NCBI GenBank assembly: GCA_016722635.1
Contig: JADKIX010000011.1
Location: forward strand, 310,001-374,000
Direction: 5' to 3'
From: Rhodospirillaceae bacterium
GTDB lineage: Bacteria; Pseudomonadota; Alphaproteobacteria; JAEUKQ01
Length of the DNA: 64,000 nt
Shown here: positions 54,371 to 63,760 of the stretch, one piece after another
How the letters are laid out: every line of letters starts with the position of its first letter
Numbering within the stretch: the stretch's first letter is position 1
Notes under the pieces: generated by a model
Databases searched by the model: none
What the model saw: the letters and a program-made list of their open reading frames with translations, nothing else
What the model was told of the DNA's origin: nothing
Translations under genes and position numbers: made by a program

Positions 54371-55027
54371 TGACAAAGCCTCAACATACAAAATCTTCCG
54401 ATCAGCAGATGTCAAAGCCTGCCGAGGAAGTGGAACAACCTCTTCCTGATTCACACCATAAGAGTGAACAGGCAACATCCGTAGCTGCAGACGAATCAGT
54501 CTCTAAAGCAGCGGAAAAAATAGGTATTTTTGGAGCAAAAATTATCTGAAGCAGGTCAAGAGATTGGCCAATTAAAAGACCAGTTATTACGGACATTGGC
54601 GGAAAGCGATAATATCCGCAAAAGGATGCAGCGCGAAAAAGAGGATAGCCAAAAATTTGCGGTCAGCAATTTTGCAAAGGATTTGATTGCGGTTTATGAT
54701 AATTTGGAAAGGGCCCTTAAAAACCCCATTGCCACGGAAGATCCATTGATCAAGAATTTCATTGAAGGGGTGACCATGACGGAGCGCCAATTGGCGGCAG
54801 TTTTTGAAAAACACCAGTTGAAACGAATTGTACCAATAGGTGAAAAATTTGACGGCAATCAGCATCAATCCGTGATGGAAGTGCCGTCATCTACCCAACC
54901 TCCCGGAACGGTAGCAGATGTTTTCCAGGCGGGGTTTTCCCTTCATGATCGCTTGTTACGACCAGCAATTGTTACCGTGGTCAAAGCTGCTTCAAAAGAG
55001 GAGGAGGCAGCTCGTAAAAACCAATAA
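54371..55027 (+). CDS. grpE: Nucleotide exchange factor GrpE, split by a frameshift
   Basis: GrpE releases ADP from DnaK. The ATG at 54371 opens a Glu/Ser-rich N-terminal tail of about 50 codons. The frame then breaks in a T5 run (54527-54531): removing one base joins SKAAEKIGI to LEQKLSEAGQEIGQLK and the coiled coil, with the conserved core FAKDLIAVYDNLERAL and the C-terminal beta domain (VMEVPSSTQPPGTVADVFQAGFSLHDRLLRPAIVTV, quoted in part by family position). A TTG at 54530 could restart the second frame. The joined protein has about 218 residues. It sits between hrcA and dnaK. Confidence 0.9.
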
Positions 55028-55061
55028 GCAAAGATTGCCAAATAATTTTTGTTGCAGATAA

Positions 55062-55090
55062 CTTGTAGATTGGCGTAATCATTCTTATAT
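55062..55090 (+). promoter_or_regulatory. Putative heat-shock (RpoH-type) promoter of dnaK
   Basis: CTTG at 55062-55065 and CTTATAT at 55084-55090 resemble the alphaproteobacterial sigma-32 pattern CTTG-N16-18-CYTATNT. It lies 118 bases before the dnaK ATG in the 180-base grpE-dnaK gap. Based on consensus only; the 3' part of the -10 box is imperfect. Confidence 0.45.
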
Positions 55091-55207
55091 CTCAACATGT
55101 TCACCAATATCTAGTAACTATTTAACCATTTATAAATTTATGGGGATTGCCACGAATGCTTCAGATGTTAAAGGTTGTGGCTGTAATCTGCCGAGAAGAG
55201 AGGAATC

Positions 55208-57127
55208 ATGAGTAAAGTTATCGGAATTGATTTAGGAACCACCAATTCCTGCGTTGCTATTATGGAAGGCAAAGACACGAAAGTTATTGAAAATGCCGAG
55301 GGGTTACGGACAACCCCCTCAATTGTTGCTTTTACCGATACAGATGAACGGTTGGTTGGCCAGGCCGCGAAGCGGCAAGCGGTAACCAATCCGGAAAATA
55401 CATTATTTGCGATTAAGCGGCTTATTGGCCGGCGTTATGATGACGCGATGGTTAAAAAAGATAAGGGATTAGTTCCTTACAAAATTATTGCTGGGGATAA
55501 TGGGGATGCTTGGGTTGAAGCCCGTGGCAAAAAATATTCGCCTTCCCAAGTCAGTGCTTTCATTTTACAAAAAATGAAAGAAACCGCAGAAAATTATTTG
55601 GGTGAAAAAGTCACCCAAGCCGTGATTACGGTGCCTGCTTATTTCAATGATTCGCAACGCCAAGCTACCAAAGATGCTGGTCGGATTGCCGGTTTAGAGG
55701 TTTTGCGTATTATTAACGAACCCACTGCGGCAGCTTTAGCTTACGGGCTTGAGAAAAAAGGCAGCGGCATTATTGCTGTTTATGATTTGGGTGGTGGTAC
55801 CTTTGATATTTCTGTACTTGAAATTGGTGATGGTGTATTCGAGGTCAAGTCAACCAATGGCGATACCTTCCTTGGGGGTGAAGACTTTGACAACCGCATT
55901 ATGGATTATTTGGCCGAAGAATTCCGCAAAGAAAATGGGATTGACCTGCGCAAAGACAAGCTGGCTTTGCAGCGCCTGAAAGAGGCTTCTGAGAAAGCCA
56001 AGATTGAGCTTTCCAGTGCGATGCAAACGGAGGTCAATCTACCTTTCATTACGGCGGACAAGAATGGGCCCAAGCATATGAATATCCGTTTAACAAGGGC
56101 AAAGCTTGAATCCTTGGTGGATGAATTTATCCAACGTACTCTGGAGCCTTGCCGGGCTGCTTTAAAAGATGCTGGTTTGAAAGCTTCCGAAATCAATGAG
56201 GTTGTTTTGGTCGGCGGTATGACGCGTATGCCTAAGGTGATTGAAACAGTCCGCAGCTTTTTTGGCCGTGAACCTCACCGAGGTGTTAACCCTGATGAAG
56301 TAGTGGCAGTTGGGGCTGCTATCCAGGGGGCGGTTTTGAAAGGTGAAGTGAAAGATGTCTTGTTACTCGATGTCACGCCCCTTTCTTTAGGGATTGAGAC
56401 ATTAGGTGGGGTTTTCACCCGGTTAATTGACCGCAATACCACTGTTCCTACCAAAAGAAGTCAGATTTTCTCAACGGCAGATGACAGCCAAACCGCTGTT
56501 ACCATCCGCGTTTTCCAAGGGGAGCGCGAAATGGCGGCTGACAACAAGCTACTGGGCCAATTTGATTTGTTAGGGCTGCCAGCGGCACCAAGGGGCGTTC
56601 CGCAGATTGAGGTAACATTCGATATTGATGCAAACGGCATTGTCAGCGTTTCTGCAAAAGATAAGGCAACCAATAAAGAGCAGCAAATCCGCATCCAGGC
56701 TTCCGGCGGGTTAAATGAGCAAGATATTAAGAAAATGGTTAAAGACGCCGAGGCTAATGCCAGTGAGGATAAGAAAAAACGGGCGTTAGTGGAAGCCCGC
56801 AACCAAGCCGAGTCACTGGTTCATGCCAATGAAAAAATGATCAAGGATAATGAGGGCAAAATCAGTGCAACCGATAAGGATTCCATCCAAAAAGCCATTG
56901 GTTCCTTAAAGGAAGTGTTGTCAGGGACGGATATCGAAGCGATTAAGTCCCGGTCCGAATCGTTGGCGCAATTAGCGATGAAAATGGGGGAAGCAATGTA
57001 TCGCTCCCAGCAGCAAACATCCGCACCTCAAGGCGACAATCAAGGTGAAGGCAAGACAGAAAATGAAGAAAAAGTTGTTGATGCTGATTTTCAAGAAGTC
57101 AACAATAACAAACGTAAAAAACCATAG
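55208..57127 (+). CDS. dnaK: Chaperone DnaK (Hsp70)
   Basis: The main ATP-driven folding chaperone. The ATPase domain has IGIDLGTTNSCVA, VYDLGGGTFDISVLEIGDG and VGGMTRMPKV. The linker (VLLLDVTPLSLG) leads to the substrate-binding domain and an acidic Gln-rich tail ending in VVDADFQEV, as usual in proteobacteria. 639 residues. GAGAGGAATC before the ATG is a good ribosome site. A stem-loop follows before dnaJ. Confidence 0.99.
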   Translation: MSKVIGIDLGTTNSCVAIMEGKDTKVIENAEGLRTTPSIVAFTDTDERLVGQAAKRQAVTNPENTLFAIKRLIGRRYDDAMVKKDKGLVPYKIIAGDNGDAWVEARGKKYSPSQVSAFILQKMKETAENYLGEKVTQAVITVPAYFNDSQRQATKDAGRIAGLEVLRIINEPTAAALAYGLEKKGSGIIAVYDLGGGTFDISVLEIGDGVFEVKSTNGDTFLGGEDFDNRIMDYLAEEFRKENGIDLRKDKLALQRLKEASEKAKIELSSAMQTEVNLPFITADKNGPKHMNIRLTRAKLESLVDEFIQRTLEPCRAALKDAGLKASEINEVVLVGGMTRMPKVIETVRSFFGREPHRGVNPDEVVAVGAAIQGAVLKGEVKDVLLLDVTPLSLGIETLGGVFTRLIDRNTTVPTKRSQIFSTADDSQTAVTIRVFQGEREMAADNKLLGQFDLLGLPAAPRGVPQIEVTFDIDANGIVSVSAKDKATNKEQQIRIQASGGLNEQDIKKMVKDAEANASEDKKKRALVEARNQAESLVHANEKMIKDNEGKISATDKDSIQKAIGSLKEVLSGTDIEAIKSRSESLAQLAMKMGEAMYRSQQQTSAPQGDNQGEGKTENEEKVVDADFQEVNNNKRKKP

Positions 57128-57141
57128 AGATGTTTCTTCCG

Positions 57142-57170
57142 CCAGCCTTAAATCTTTTTAAGGCTGGTTT
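57142..57170 (+). terminator. Strong stem-loop between dnaK and dnaJ
   Basis: CCAGCCTTAAA pairs perfectly with TTTAAGGCTGG over 11 bp around a TCTT loop, followed by TTTTGGATTTT. It lies 15 bases after the dnaK stop and 19 bases before the dnaJ start, so it may act as a partial terminator or stabilise the dnaK message. Confidence 0.8.
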
Positions 57171-57188
57171 TGGATTTTAGGGTAGAAA

Positions 57189-58346
57189 ATGGCCGCAGCT
57201 AAACAAGATTATTATGAAATGCTTGGGGTATCCAAAACGGCAAGCGGCGAGGATTTGAAAAAAGCTTACCGTGCGTTGGCGATGAAACACCATCCGGATC
57301 GCAATCCGGGTAATCAGGCATCAGAACAAAAATTTAAAGAAATCAACGAAGCCTACGATGTTCTAAAAGATGAGCAGAAAAGGGCAGCCTATGACCAATT
57401 TGGTCATGCGGCCTTCCAAAGTGGGGGGGGGCGTTCAGGGCGGCCTAACGGGCAGGGGGCAGAGGGATTTGGTTTTGCCGGGGGTGGTTTTGCCGATATT
57501 TTTAATGAAATGTTTGGTGATTTTACGGATTCGCGTACCGGTGGTCGCCAAGCCCGTGGTACGGATCTGCGCTATAATATGGAAATAAGCTTAGAGGAGG
57601 CTTTTTCGGGTAAGCAAGTGACGATCCGCGTGCCGGGGTCATCTGCTTGCGATGCTTGCCACGGTTCTGGCAGCGAGCAGGGTAGCCAGCCTATTAACTG
57701 CCCTACCTGTCGCGGTAGCGGCAAGCAACGGGCAGCCCAAGGGTTTTTTACCATTGAGCGTACCTGCCAACAATGTGCGGGCTTAGGAAAGATTATTGAA
57801 AAACCATGCCGGGTTTGCCGGGGCAGCGGTACCGTTAAACGTGAAAAAACCTTGGAAGTCAATATTCCCGCAGGGGTTGAAGACGGCTCCCGTATACGCT
57901 TATCAGGACAGGGGGAAGCTGGTATGCGCGGCTCACCTGCAGGGGATCTTTATATTTTTGTGAGTATCCGGCAACATCCGATTTTCCAGCGGGAGGGGGC
58001 AACCATTGAATGCCAGATTCCTATCCCGCTGGTAACAGCTGTTCTAGGTGGATCGGTAGATGTGCCAACGGTTGAAGGAAATTGGGGTAAAGTCACCATT
58101 CCTGCGGGTACCCAAAGCGGACAAAAATTTCGTTTGAAAAGCAAAGGAATGAGTGTCTTGCGCTCCTCCAACCGTGGGGATATGTATTGTACCGTGGTGA
58201 CTGAAACGCCCGTCAATCTCACCAAGCGCCAGCAAGAGCTTTTAAAAGAATTTACGGAAATTTCTGAAGGTAATCCAAAAAACTATCCAATTATGGAAAA
58301 ATTTTTAACCAAAGTGAAAGAATTTTGGAAAAATTTGCGACCGTAG
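57189..58346 (+). CDS. dnaJ: Chaperone DnaJ (Hsp40)
   Basis: It delivers clients to DnaK and triggers its ATPase. The J domain has the HPD motif in KHHPDRNPG. A Gly/Phe-rich region follows, then four zinc-binding CxxCxGxG repeats (CDACHGSG, CPTCRGSG, CQQCAGLG, CRVCRGSG) and two C-terminal beta domains. 385 residues. GGGTAG precedes the ATG by four bases. The G8 run at 57424-57431 within the Gly region does not break the frame. Confidence 0.98.
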   Translation: MAAAKQDYYEMLGVSKTASGEDLKKAYRALAMKHHPDRNPGNQASEQKFKEINEAYDVLKDEQKRAAYDQFGHAAFQSGGGRSGRPNGQGAEGFGFAGGGFADIFNEMFGDFTDSRTGGRQARGTDLRYNMEISLEEAFSGKQVTIRVPGSSACDACHGSGSEQGSQPINCPTCRGSGKQRAAQGFFTIERTCQQCAGLGKIIEKPCRVCRGSGTVKREKTLEVNIPAGVEDGSRIRLSGQGEAGMRGSPAGDLYIFVSIRQHPIFQREGATIECQIPIPLVTAVLGGSVDVPTVEGNWGKVTIPAGTQSGQKFRLKSKGMSVLRSSNRGDMYCTVVTETPVNLTKRQQELLKEFTEISEGNPKNYPIMEKFLTKVKEFWKNLRP

Positions 58347-58372
58347 CTTTTTCCCCCACATGATGTGAGCTG

Positions 58373-59032
58373 ATGACAATCCAGGCCAAGCGGTTATTAA
58401 CAGCACTCGAAATAAAAGAAATTTTTAAAATATTTTCTGTGGCTAATCCGAAGCCGAAGGGGGAATTAATATATCAAAACCCCTACACCTTGCTGGTTGC
58501 AGTCGTTTTGTCTGCCCAATCAACCGATAAAGGCGTTAATAAGGCAACATCTGCTTTATTTGCGGTCGCAAGCAGCCCCCAGGCCATGGTTGCATTAGGT
58601 GAGGAGAAACTACGGGAATATATCAAAACAATTGGCCTTTATAACAGTAAAGCTAAAAACATCTTGTTGCTGAGCCAAAAATTGCTGACGGATTTTCAAG
58701 GGCAAGTGCCCGCAAACCGGCAACAGCTAGAGGAACTGCCAGGTGTTGGTCGGAAGACCGCTAATGTGGTTCTAAATATTGTTTTTGGCGAACCGACGAT
58801 TGCTGTTGATACCCACGTTTTTCGGGTGGCCAATCGCACAGGACTGGCACTGGCAGCCACGCCATCCTTGGTTGAAAAAATGCTTGGGGAAAGGGTTCCA
58901 CACGCTTACCAACAATCTGCCCATCATTGGCTTATTTTACATGGGCGATATGTTTGTAAAGCCCGCAAGCCAGATTGTCAGCGTTGTTGTATTAAAGATA
59001 TTTGCGAATATCCTGAAAAAACTGCTAGCTAA
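58373..59032 (+). CDS. nth: Endonuclease III
   Basis: A base-excision-repair glycosylase/AP lyase for oxidised pyrimidines. The helix-hairpin-helix has the catalytic lysine in LPGVGRKTANVV, the catalytic aspartate is in AVDTHVFRV, and the 4Fe-4S cluster is bound by C-x6-C-x2-C-x5-C (CKARKPDC, then C and C near the end). 219 residues. It starts 27 bases after dnaJ. Confidence 0.97.
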   Translation: MTIQAKRLLTALEIKEIFKIFSVANPKPKGELIYQNPYTLLVAVVLSAQSTDKGVNKATSALFAVASSPQAMVALGEEKLREYIKTIGLYNSKAKNILLLSQKLLTDFQGQVPANRQQLEELPGVGRKTANVVLNIVFGEPTIAVDTHVFRVANRTGLALAATPSLVEKMLGERVPHAYQQSAHHWLILHGRYVCKARKPDCQRCCIKDICEYPEKTAS

Positions 59033-59073
59033 TCCCGTTCGGCGGATTCTAAAAGACATTGTTTCTTAGTTTC

Positions 59074-59451
59074 TTAAATTTTTACTAAGTGCGATAAGCA
59101 TAAATCCGTGTCTGTTGCAATACCTGCGCGAGAACGGGCGATCACATGAGTGGCCCGCAAAGACTGTTGATGGGCGCGGGAGTAAAAAAATATGTCAACC
59201 ACACAATCTGCTTGCTGGAATTGCCATAATTCAGCTGGGGGATCGGACCTTTTTAAAACGGGGCTGCCGAATAACGCCATAATCTCCTGTGGCGATTTAT
59301 TAATGATAGCAGCAGAAGTAACTAAAGCTCGGTTGGGCAAGGAGCTATCTAGGTTTTTGCTCCCTGACTGACAGGCAGAAACGGACAACCAGCTAGCTAA
59401 CAGAAAAACTGCCCGCAACCAGTTTGGAAATAGGGGACAACCAGCGATCAT
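59074..59451 (-). CDS. Small lipoprotein, possibly BamE/SmpA-like
   Basis: The 125-residue protein has a hydrophobic signal ending in lipobox SVSAC. The mature part contains SPQEIMALFGSPVLKRSDPPAELWQF, the pattern of BamE-like folds (a helix, then FGxPxxxRxxxxxExWxY), followed by CVVDIFFY. This small lipoprotein family is seen in alphaproteobacteria without an assigned function. It is 16 bases downstream of the bactofilin gene, so probably co-transcribed. Confidence 0.75.
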   Translation of the reverse strand: MIAGCPLFPNWLRAVFLLASWLSVSACQSGSKNLDSSLPNRALVTSAAIINKSPQEIMALFGSPVLKRSDPPAELWQFQQADCVVDIFFYSRAHQQSLRATHVIARSRAGIATDTDLCLSHLVKI

Positions 59452-59466
59452 TACCAGTTGCTTAAA

Positions 59467-60141
59467 CTATTGGCCAGACGGTGTTTCATCAATTTGATAA
59501 GTTGGTTGGGTATTAGTTGAGCTAACCGAAACATGCTCATACCCATGATGCGGGTTATCATGTAAATCAGAAAGAAGCTCAAGCTGGCCAGATAATGCCC
59601 CTCCTTTTTCTACCTCTAGCTGGGCATAGCGGATGGAACCCACAACTTTGCCAGTGGAACGCACAGTTAAACGGCCGTGGACAGTAATGTCACCTTCAAA
59701 CCGCCCACTAATGTCAGCTGTTTCGATGTGGGCCGAACCTTTGAAAACCCCAAATTCAGAAATTTCAATACTGCGGCTATCGGTTAAGGAAGCTTCCACG
59801 CGACCTTCCACGATCAACCTTTGGCAAGCCCGGATTTCCCCAGTCAAAACGATATCGCGACCGACGATTAAGCGTTTGCCCTCCGAGTCGGAATTCGTTT
59901 TTGCTTCATTACGGCGCACGGAGATAGAGGAAGATATATTTTCGGTATGGATGCCGGAAGCAGGCCTTGCCATCGGGGCAACAGGACGGTTATTCAAGGG
60001 GGTAGCATTTGGCTCGCTACGGTGCACCGGGCGATTACTGGTCAGCACGGAGGGTTCTGGTGAATTTTCCCGTGATGGGGAAGAAGAAACTGTTTCTTTT
60101 AAGGGCATTTCACGCTCTTTCTTTTTTCCGAACATGGCCAA
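59467..60141 (-). CDS. Bactofilin (polymer-forming cytoskeletal protein)
   Basis: A central bactofilin domain (about residues 90-190) of short beta repeats is seen in IVLTGEIRACQRLIVEGRVEA, IEISEFGVFKGSAHIETADI and GRLTVRSTGKVVGSIRYAQLEV. Basic, Pro/Ser-rich tails flank it. Bactofilins self-assemble into membrane-bound filaments that position cell-wall or morphogenetic proteins. 224 residues. Paired with a lipoprotein gene downstream; no M23 peptidase is adjacent, unlike many bactofilin loci. Confidence 0.92.
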   Translation of the reverse strand: MAMFGKKKEREMPLKETVSSSPSRENSPEPSVLTSNRPVHRSEPNATPLNNRPVAPMARPASGIHTENISSSISVRRNEAKTNSDSEGKRLIVGRDIVLTGEIRACQRLIVEGRVEASLTDSRSIEISEFGVFKGSAHIETADISGRFEGDITVHGRLTVRSTGKVVGSIRYAQLEVEKGGALSGQLELLSDLHDNPHHGYEHVSVSSTNTQPTYQIDETPSGQ

Positions 60142-60302
60142 ATCCTTATACTGTACCTGAAAATAAATATATGTATTATTCTCTACATACCATAATTATA
60201 TAAATTGCAACAGAAGTTTTTTAAAGAAAACAGCAGCGCCATAGCCTTTCTTCGAATCATCGCTTTTCAGCCTTGTGTTCAGGCACTGTGTGTAGCAACC
60301 CG

Positions 60303-60752
60303 TCATGATCTTCTATAACTGATCATGGCAACCCCTATCATCGATAAAATAATACCGGCGATATTAATCAGGTTTAGCTGTTCCTTAAGAACCAGCAAGC
60401 CAACCGCCATTAATATGATATTGATCACCACCCCGGTTACAACATTTCCCACACTTAAATCCCAGCCCTGGCGATACATCAGTAAAAATCCCAATTCCAT
60501 CAAAATAACAGCCCCGGCAATTCCTAACTGAACCCAGCCTAACTGTTTCATATGGGTGACAAGCCCTCCTTGGATGGGGAAAAGCAATAAAATGGGGATA
60601 CAAATCGCGAGTACAGCCATATAAATAGCTGTAATCGAGACAAGCGGGTTAATGGTTGGCGATATTTTTTTAACCAAGAAATGATATCCAACCGTGCCAA
60701 AAATGGCTACGGCAGCTGATAAATAATATAAAATGCTACCTTTTTCTGACAT
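60303..60752 (-). CDS. Five-helix EamA-like membrane protein
   Basis: A short (about 149 residues) hydrophobic protein with about five helices and one EamA-like unit (LLVLKEQLNLINIAGIILSMIGVAMIS). It corresponds to half of a typical DMT transporter and could work as a dimer. ATG 60752 is used; a longer start ten codons upstream is open. Substrate unknown. Confidence 0.75.
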   Translation of the reverse strand: MSEKGSILYYLSAAVAIFGTVGYHFLVKKISPTINPLVSITAIYMAVLAICIPILLLFPIQGGLVTHMKQLGWVQLGIAGAVILMELGFLLMYRQGWDLSVGNVVTGVVINIILMAVGLLVLKEQLNLINIAGIILSMIGVAMISYRRS

Positions 60753-60925
60753 GGGTAATATCCTTAAAAGCAGAATAAGCATGAGATAATAGGGAGAATG
60801 AATGGCATGACAGCATAGCCAAAATCAATCAACCTAAAAAGGTCTTTTTTGCATCGGTCACGAAAATAACTTGTACAAGTTTATAATTGATGGCAGAACA
60901 AGGGAAGTTTAAGGGGATGGATGAA

Positions 60926-61921
60926 ATGGCTAACCACCAATATGATGTTGTGGCGATTGGCAATGCTATCGTTGATATTTTGGCGCATGTTGAAAGTGTT
61001 TTTCTGGATAAAGCGGGACTTAAAAAAGGGGCAATGACCCTGATTAATGAAGCCCAATCGGATAAATTATATGAATTGATGGGCCCAGCCACCGAAGTTT
61101 CCGGCGGTTCTGCCGCCAATACGGCAGCGGGTTTAGCATCGCTTGGGGTTCGGACTGCTTTCATTGGCAAGGTACGCAATGACCAGCTTGGCAATATTTT
61201 TCGCCATGATATTCAAGCCGCTGGCGTTCATTTCGATAGTCAAGCGTTGGTCAAGGGGCCATCAACAGCCAGATGTATGGTTTTTGTGACCCCCGATTCC
61301 CACCGTACGTTGCAAACTTATTTGGGGGCCTGCGTAACCCTTTCAACTAAAGATGTGCCGAAAACTTTAATTGAATCTGCGGCGATCACCTATCTCGAGG
61401 GATATTTATGGGATTCCCCTTCGGCCGCTGCCGCCTGCGAGCAGGCTATTGATTATGCCAAGAAGAAAGGTAAAAAAGTTTCCATCAGCCTTTCCGACCC
61501 TTATTGCGTTGATAGGCACCGGCAAAAATTCCAAAAATTGTGCGAGGTTACGGATATCCTTTTTGCCAATGATGCCGAGATCATGGCTTTATGGCAAACA
61601 GATCAGTTGGCGTCTGCGGTTGAGCAAACCAGGCAACAGGTGCCTTTGGCAGCTGTTACCCAAGGGGCTGCAGGTTCTTTGATCATTACCAAGCAAGAAA
61701 CCATCCTTGTTAAAGCTGTCCCTGTTCGGGATATTGTTGACACCACCGGTGCAGGTGACTTATATGCAGCAGGATTTTTATATGGTTTTGTTCGAGGATA
61801 TCCATTAAAAGATTGTGGGGCAATTGCATCCCTTGCCGCCGCAGAAATTATCAGCCATTTGGGTGCTAGGCCAGCTGTTTCTCTATCAAAGCTTTTAGAA
61901 GGTTCGCGTATTATTTTATAA
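60926..61921 (+). CDS. Adenosine kinase (PfkB family)
   Basis: A ribokinase-fold sugar kinase. The N-terminal DVVAIGNAIVDILAH, SGGSAANTAAGLASLG, and the C-terminal anion-hole motif DTTGAGDLYAAGFLYG with the catalytic Asp identify the PfkB family, adenosine-kinase branch. ATG 60926 is chosen because AAGGGG lies at a good distance before it; in-frame ATGs at 60890 and 60917 are possible. About 331 residues. It is followed after 18 bases by typA. Confidence 0.9.
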   Translation: MANHQYDVVAIGNAIVDILAHVESVFLDKAGLKKGAMTLINEAQSDKLYELMGPATEVSGGSAANTAAGLASLGVRTAFIGKVRNDQLGNIFRHDIQAAGVHFDSQALVKGPSTARCMVFVTPDSHRTLQTYLGACVTLSTKDVPKTLIESAAITYLEGYLWDSPSAAAACEQAIDYAKKKGKKVSISLSDPYCVDRHRQKFQKLCEVTDILFANDAEIMALWQTDQLASAVEQTRQQVPLAAVTQGAAGSLIITKQETILVKAVPVRDIVDTTGAGDLYAAGFLYGFVRGYPLKDCGAIASLAAAEIISHLGARPAVSLSKLLEGSRIIL

Positions 61922-61939
61922 CTAACGATTGGAAAGTGT

Positions 61940-63760
61940 ATGTTACTCAGAAATTTAGCAATTATTGCCCACGTCGATCACGGTAAGACAACCTTAGTTG
62001 ATCAGTTGTTACGCCAAAGCGGAACATTTCGCGCCAACCAGCAAATGGTGGAAAGGGTGATGGATTCGAATGAGCTTGAAAAGGAACGCGGTATCACTAT
62101 TTTGGCCAAATGCACGTCGGTTACGTGGAAAGGCATTAAGCTGAATATTGTGGATACGCCGGGGCACGCCGATTTCGGCGGAGAAGTTGAGCGTATTTTA
62201 AACATGGTGGATGGGGTCGTGGTGTTGGTGGATGCAGCTGAAGGGCCTATGCCGCAAACCAAATTTGTGACCATGAAAGCTTTAAAACAAGGGTTGAAGC
62301 CGATTGTGGTCATTAACAAGGTGGATCGTCCTGATGCCCGAGCCCAAGAGGTACAAAATCTGGTTTTTGATTTGTTTGCCTTATTGGGTGCTACCGATGA
62401 GCAACTTGATTTTCCAACCCTTTTCGCATCTTCCAAGCAGGGATGGGCCGCACATTCCTTAGATGCCCCCCGCCTAAATCTAGAGCCGCTTTTTGATTTG
62501 ATTGTCAAACACGTGGCGCCGCCGACATGCAACCCCGATGAAAAATTCGCTATGCTTGCTACCATTATCGAATCAGATCCCTATTTGGGGCGTATTTTAA
62601 CAGGGCGTATCAATACGGGAAAAGCAAAAGTCAATATGCCAGTCAAGGCACTAAGCCCCGATGGAAAGGTCATCGAACAAGGACGTCTAACCAAATTATT
62701 GGCTTTCCGCGGTGTGGAACGGATCCCAGTTGAGCAAGCAGTTGCAGGTGATATTATAGCCATTGCGGGGTTAGGGGCACCCACCGTGGCCGATACCATT
62801 TGCGATCCCGCTGTCATGACCCCCATTCCAGCCCAACCCATTGATCCGCCAACCCTGTCCATTAATATCAGCGTGAATGATTCACCCCTAGCTGGACGGG
62901 AAGGTAATAAAGTTACCAGCCGAGAAATTCGCGCCAGGCTTTGGAAGGAAGGCGAGGGGAACGTCGCCATTCGCGTCAAGGAATCGGATCAGAAGGATTC
63001 GTTTGAGGTTTCTGGACGGGGTGAATTGCAATTGGGTGTGTTGATTGAAACCATGCGGCGGGAAGGCTTTGAATTGTCCATCAGCCGACCGAAGGTGATT
63101 TATCAGCAAGATCCCGTAACTTCACAACGCTTGGAACCGTTCGAGGAGGTATTGGTTGACGTGGACGAAGAGTATGCGGGCGTTGTGGTTGAAAAAATTG
63201 GCATGCGTCGGGGGGAAATGTCTGACATGCAGCCATCCGGCAGCGGCAAAACCCGTGTCACTTTCATTGTGCCGTCTCGCGGATTGATCGGTTATCATGG
63301 CGAATTTATGACGGATACCCGGGGTACAGGTGTTATGAACAGGTTGTTCCACGGTTATGCGCCTTATAAAGGAGCCATTGGCGGCCGACGTAATGGCGTA
63401 TTGATTTCTACTTCCAACGGTAAAGCTGTAACCTATGCTTTATGGTATTTGGAAGAACGGGGTATTTTGATGGTTCCCCCCGGCGTTGATGTGTATGAAG
63501 GGATGATCCTCGGCGAGCATTCGCGTGAGAATGATTTGGACGTGAATCCGATTAAGGAAAAGCATCTCAGCAACGTTCGGACAACGGCGAAAGAAGAGGC
63601 TATCCGCCTGACTCCACCGCTGATCATGACGTTAGAAAAAGCGATGTCTTATATCCAAGAAGATGAATTGGTTGAAGTCACGCCCAAGAACATCCGCCTA
63701 CGCAAGAAATACTTAAACCCTAATGAGCGCAAGAGATTCAACAAACAAAATTCGGATTAA
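61940..63760 (+). CDS. typA: Ribosome-associated GTPase TypA/BipA
   Basis: A translational GTPase with an EF-G-like body that aids 50S assembly and stress or low-temperature growth. The G domain has AHVDHGKTTLVDQLL, VDTPGHADFGGEV and NKVDRPDAR. Domains II, III and V follow, and the BipA-specific C-terminal domain (GMRRGEMSDMQPSGSGKTR onward to RLRKKYLNPNERKR). 606 residues, full length. The end overlaps a possible ampG start. Confidence 0.98.
   Translation: MLLRNLAIIAHVDHGKTTLVDQLLRQSGTFRANQQMVERVMDSNELEKERGITILAKCTSVTWKGIKLNIVDTPGHADFGGEVERILNMVDGVVVLVDAAEGPMPQTKFVTMKALKQGLKPIVVINKVDRPDARAQEVQNLVFDLFALLGATDEQLDFPTLFASSKQGWAAHSLDAPRLNLEPLFDLIVKHVAPPTCNPDEKFAMLATIIESDPYLGRILTGRINTGKAKVNMPVKALSPDGKVIEQGRLTKLLAFRGVERIPVEQAVAGDIIAIAGLGAPTVADTICDPAVMTPIPAQPIDPPTLSINISVNDSPLAGREGNKVTSREIRARLWKEGEGNVAIRVKESDQKDSFEVSGRGELQLGVLIETMRREGFELSISRPKVIYQQDPVTSQRLEPFEEVLVDVDEEYAGVVVEKIGMRRGEMSDMQPSGSGKTRVTFIVPSRGLIGYHGEFMTDTRGTGVMNRLFHGYAPYKGAIGGRRNGVLISTSNGKAVTYALWYLEERGILMVPPGVDVYEGMILGEHSRENDLDVNPIKEKHLSNVRTTAKEEAIRLTPPLIMTLEKAMSYIQEDELVEVTPKNIRLRKKYLNPNERKRFNKQNSD

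Noticed and set aside
55028..55207. Possible CIRCE operator before dnaK
   Set aside because: No pair of TTAGCACTC/GAGTGCTAA arms could be found, even allowing for mismatches.
57424..57431. G8 run in dnaJ as another frameshift site
   Set aside because: The DnaJ frame is continuous through the Gly-rich region and all domains are in register.
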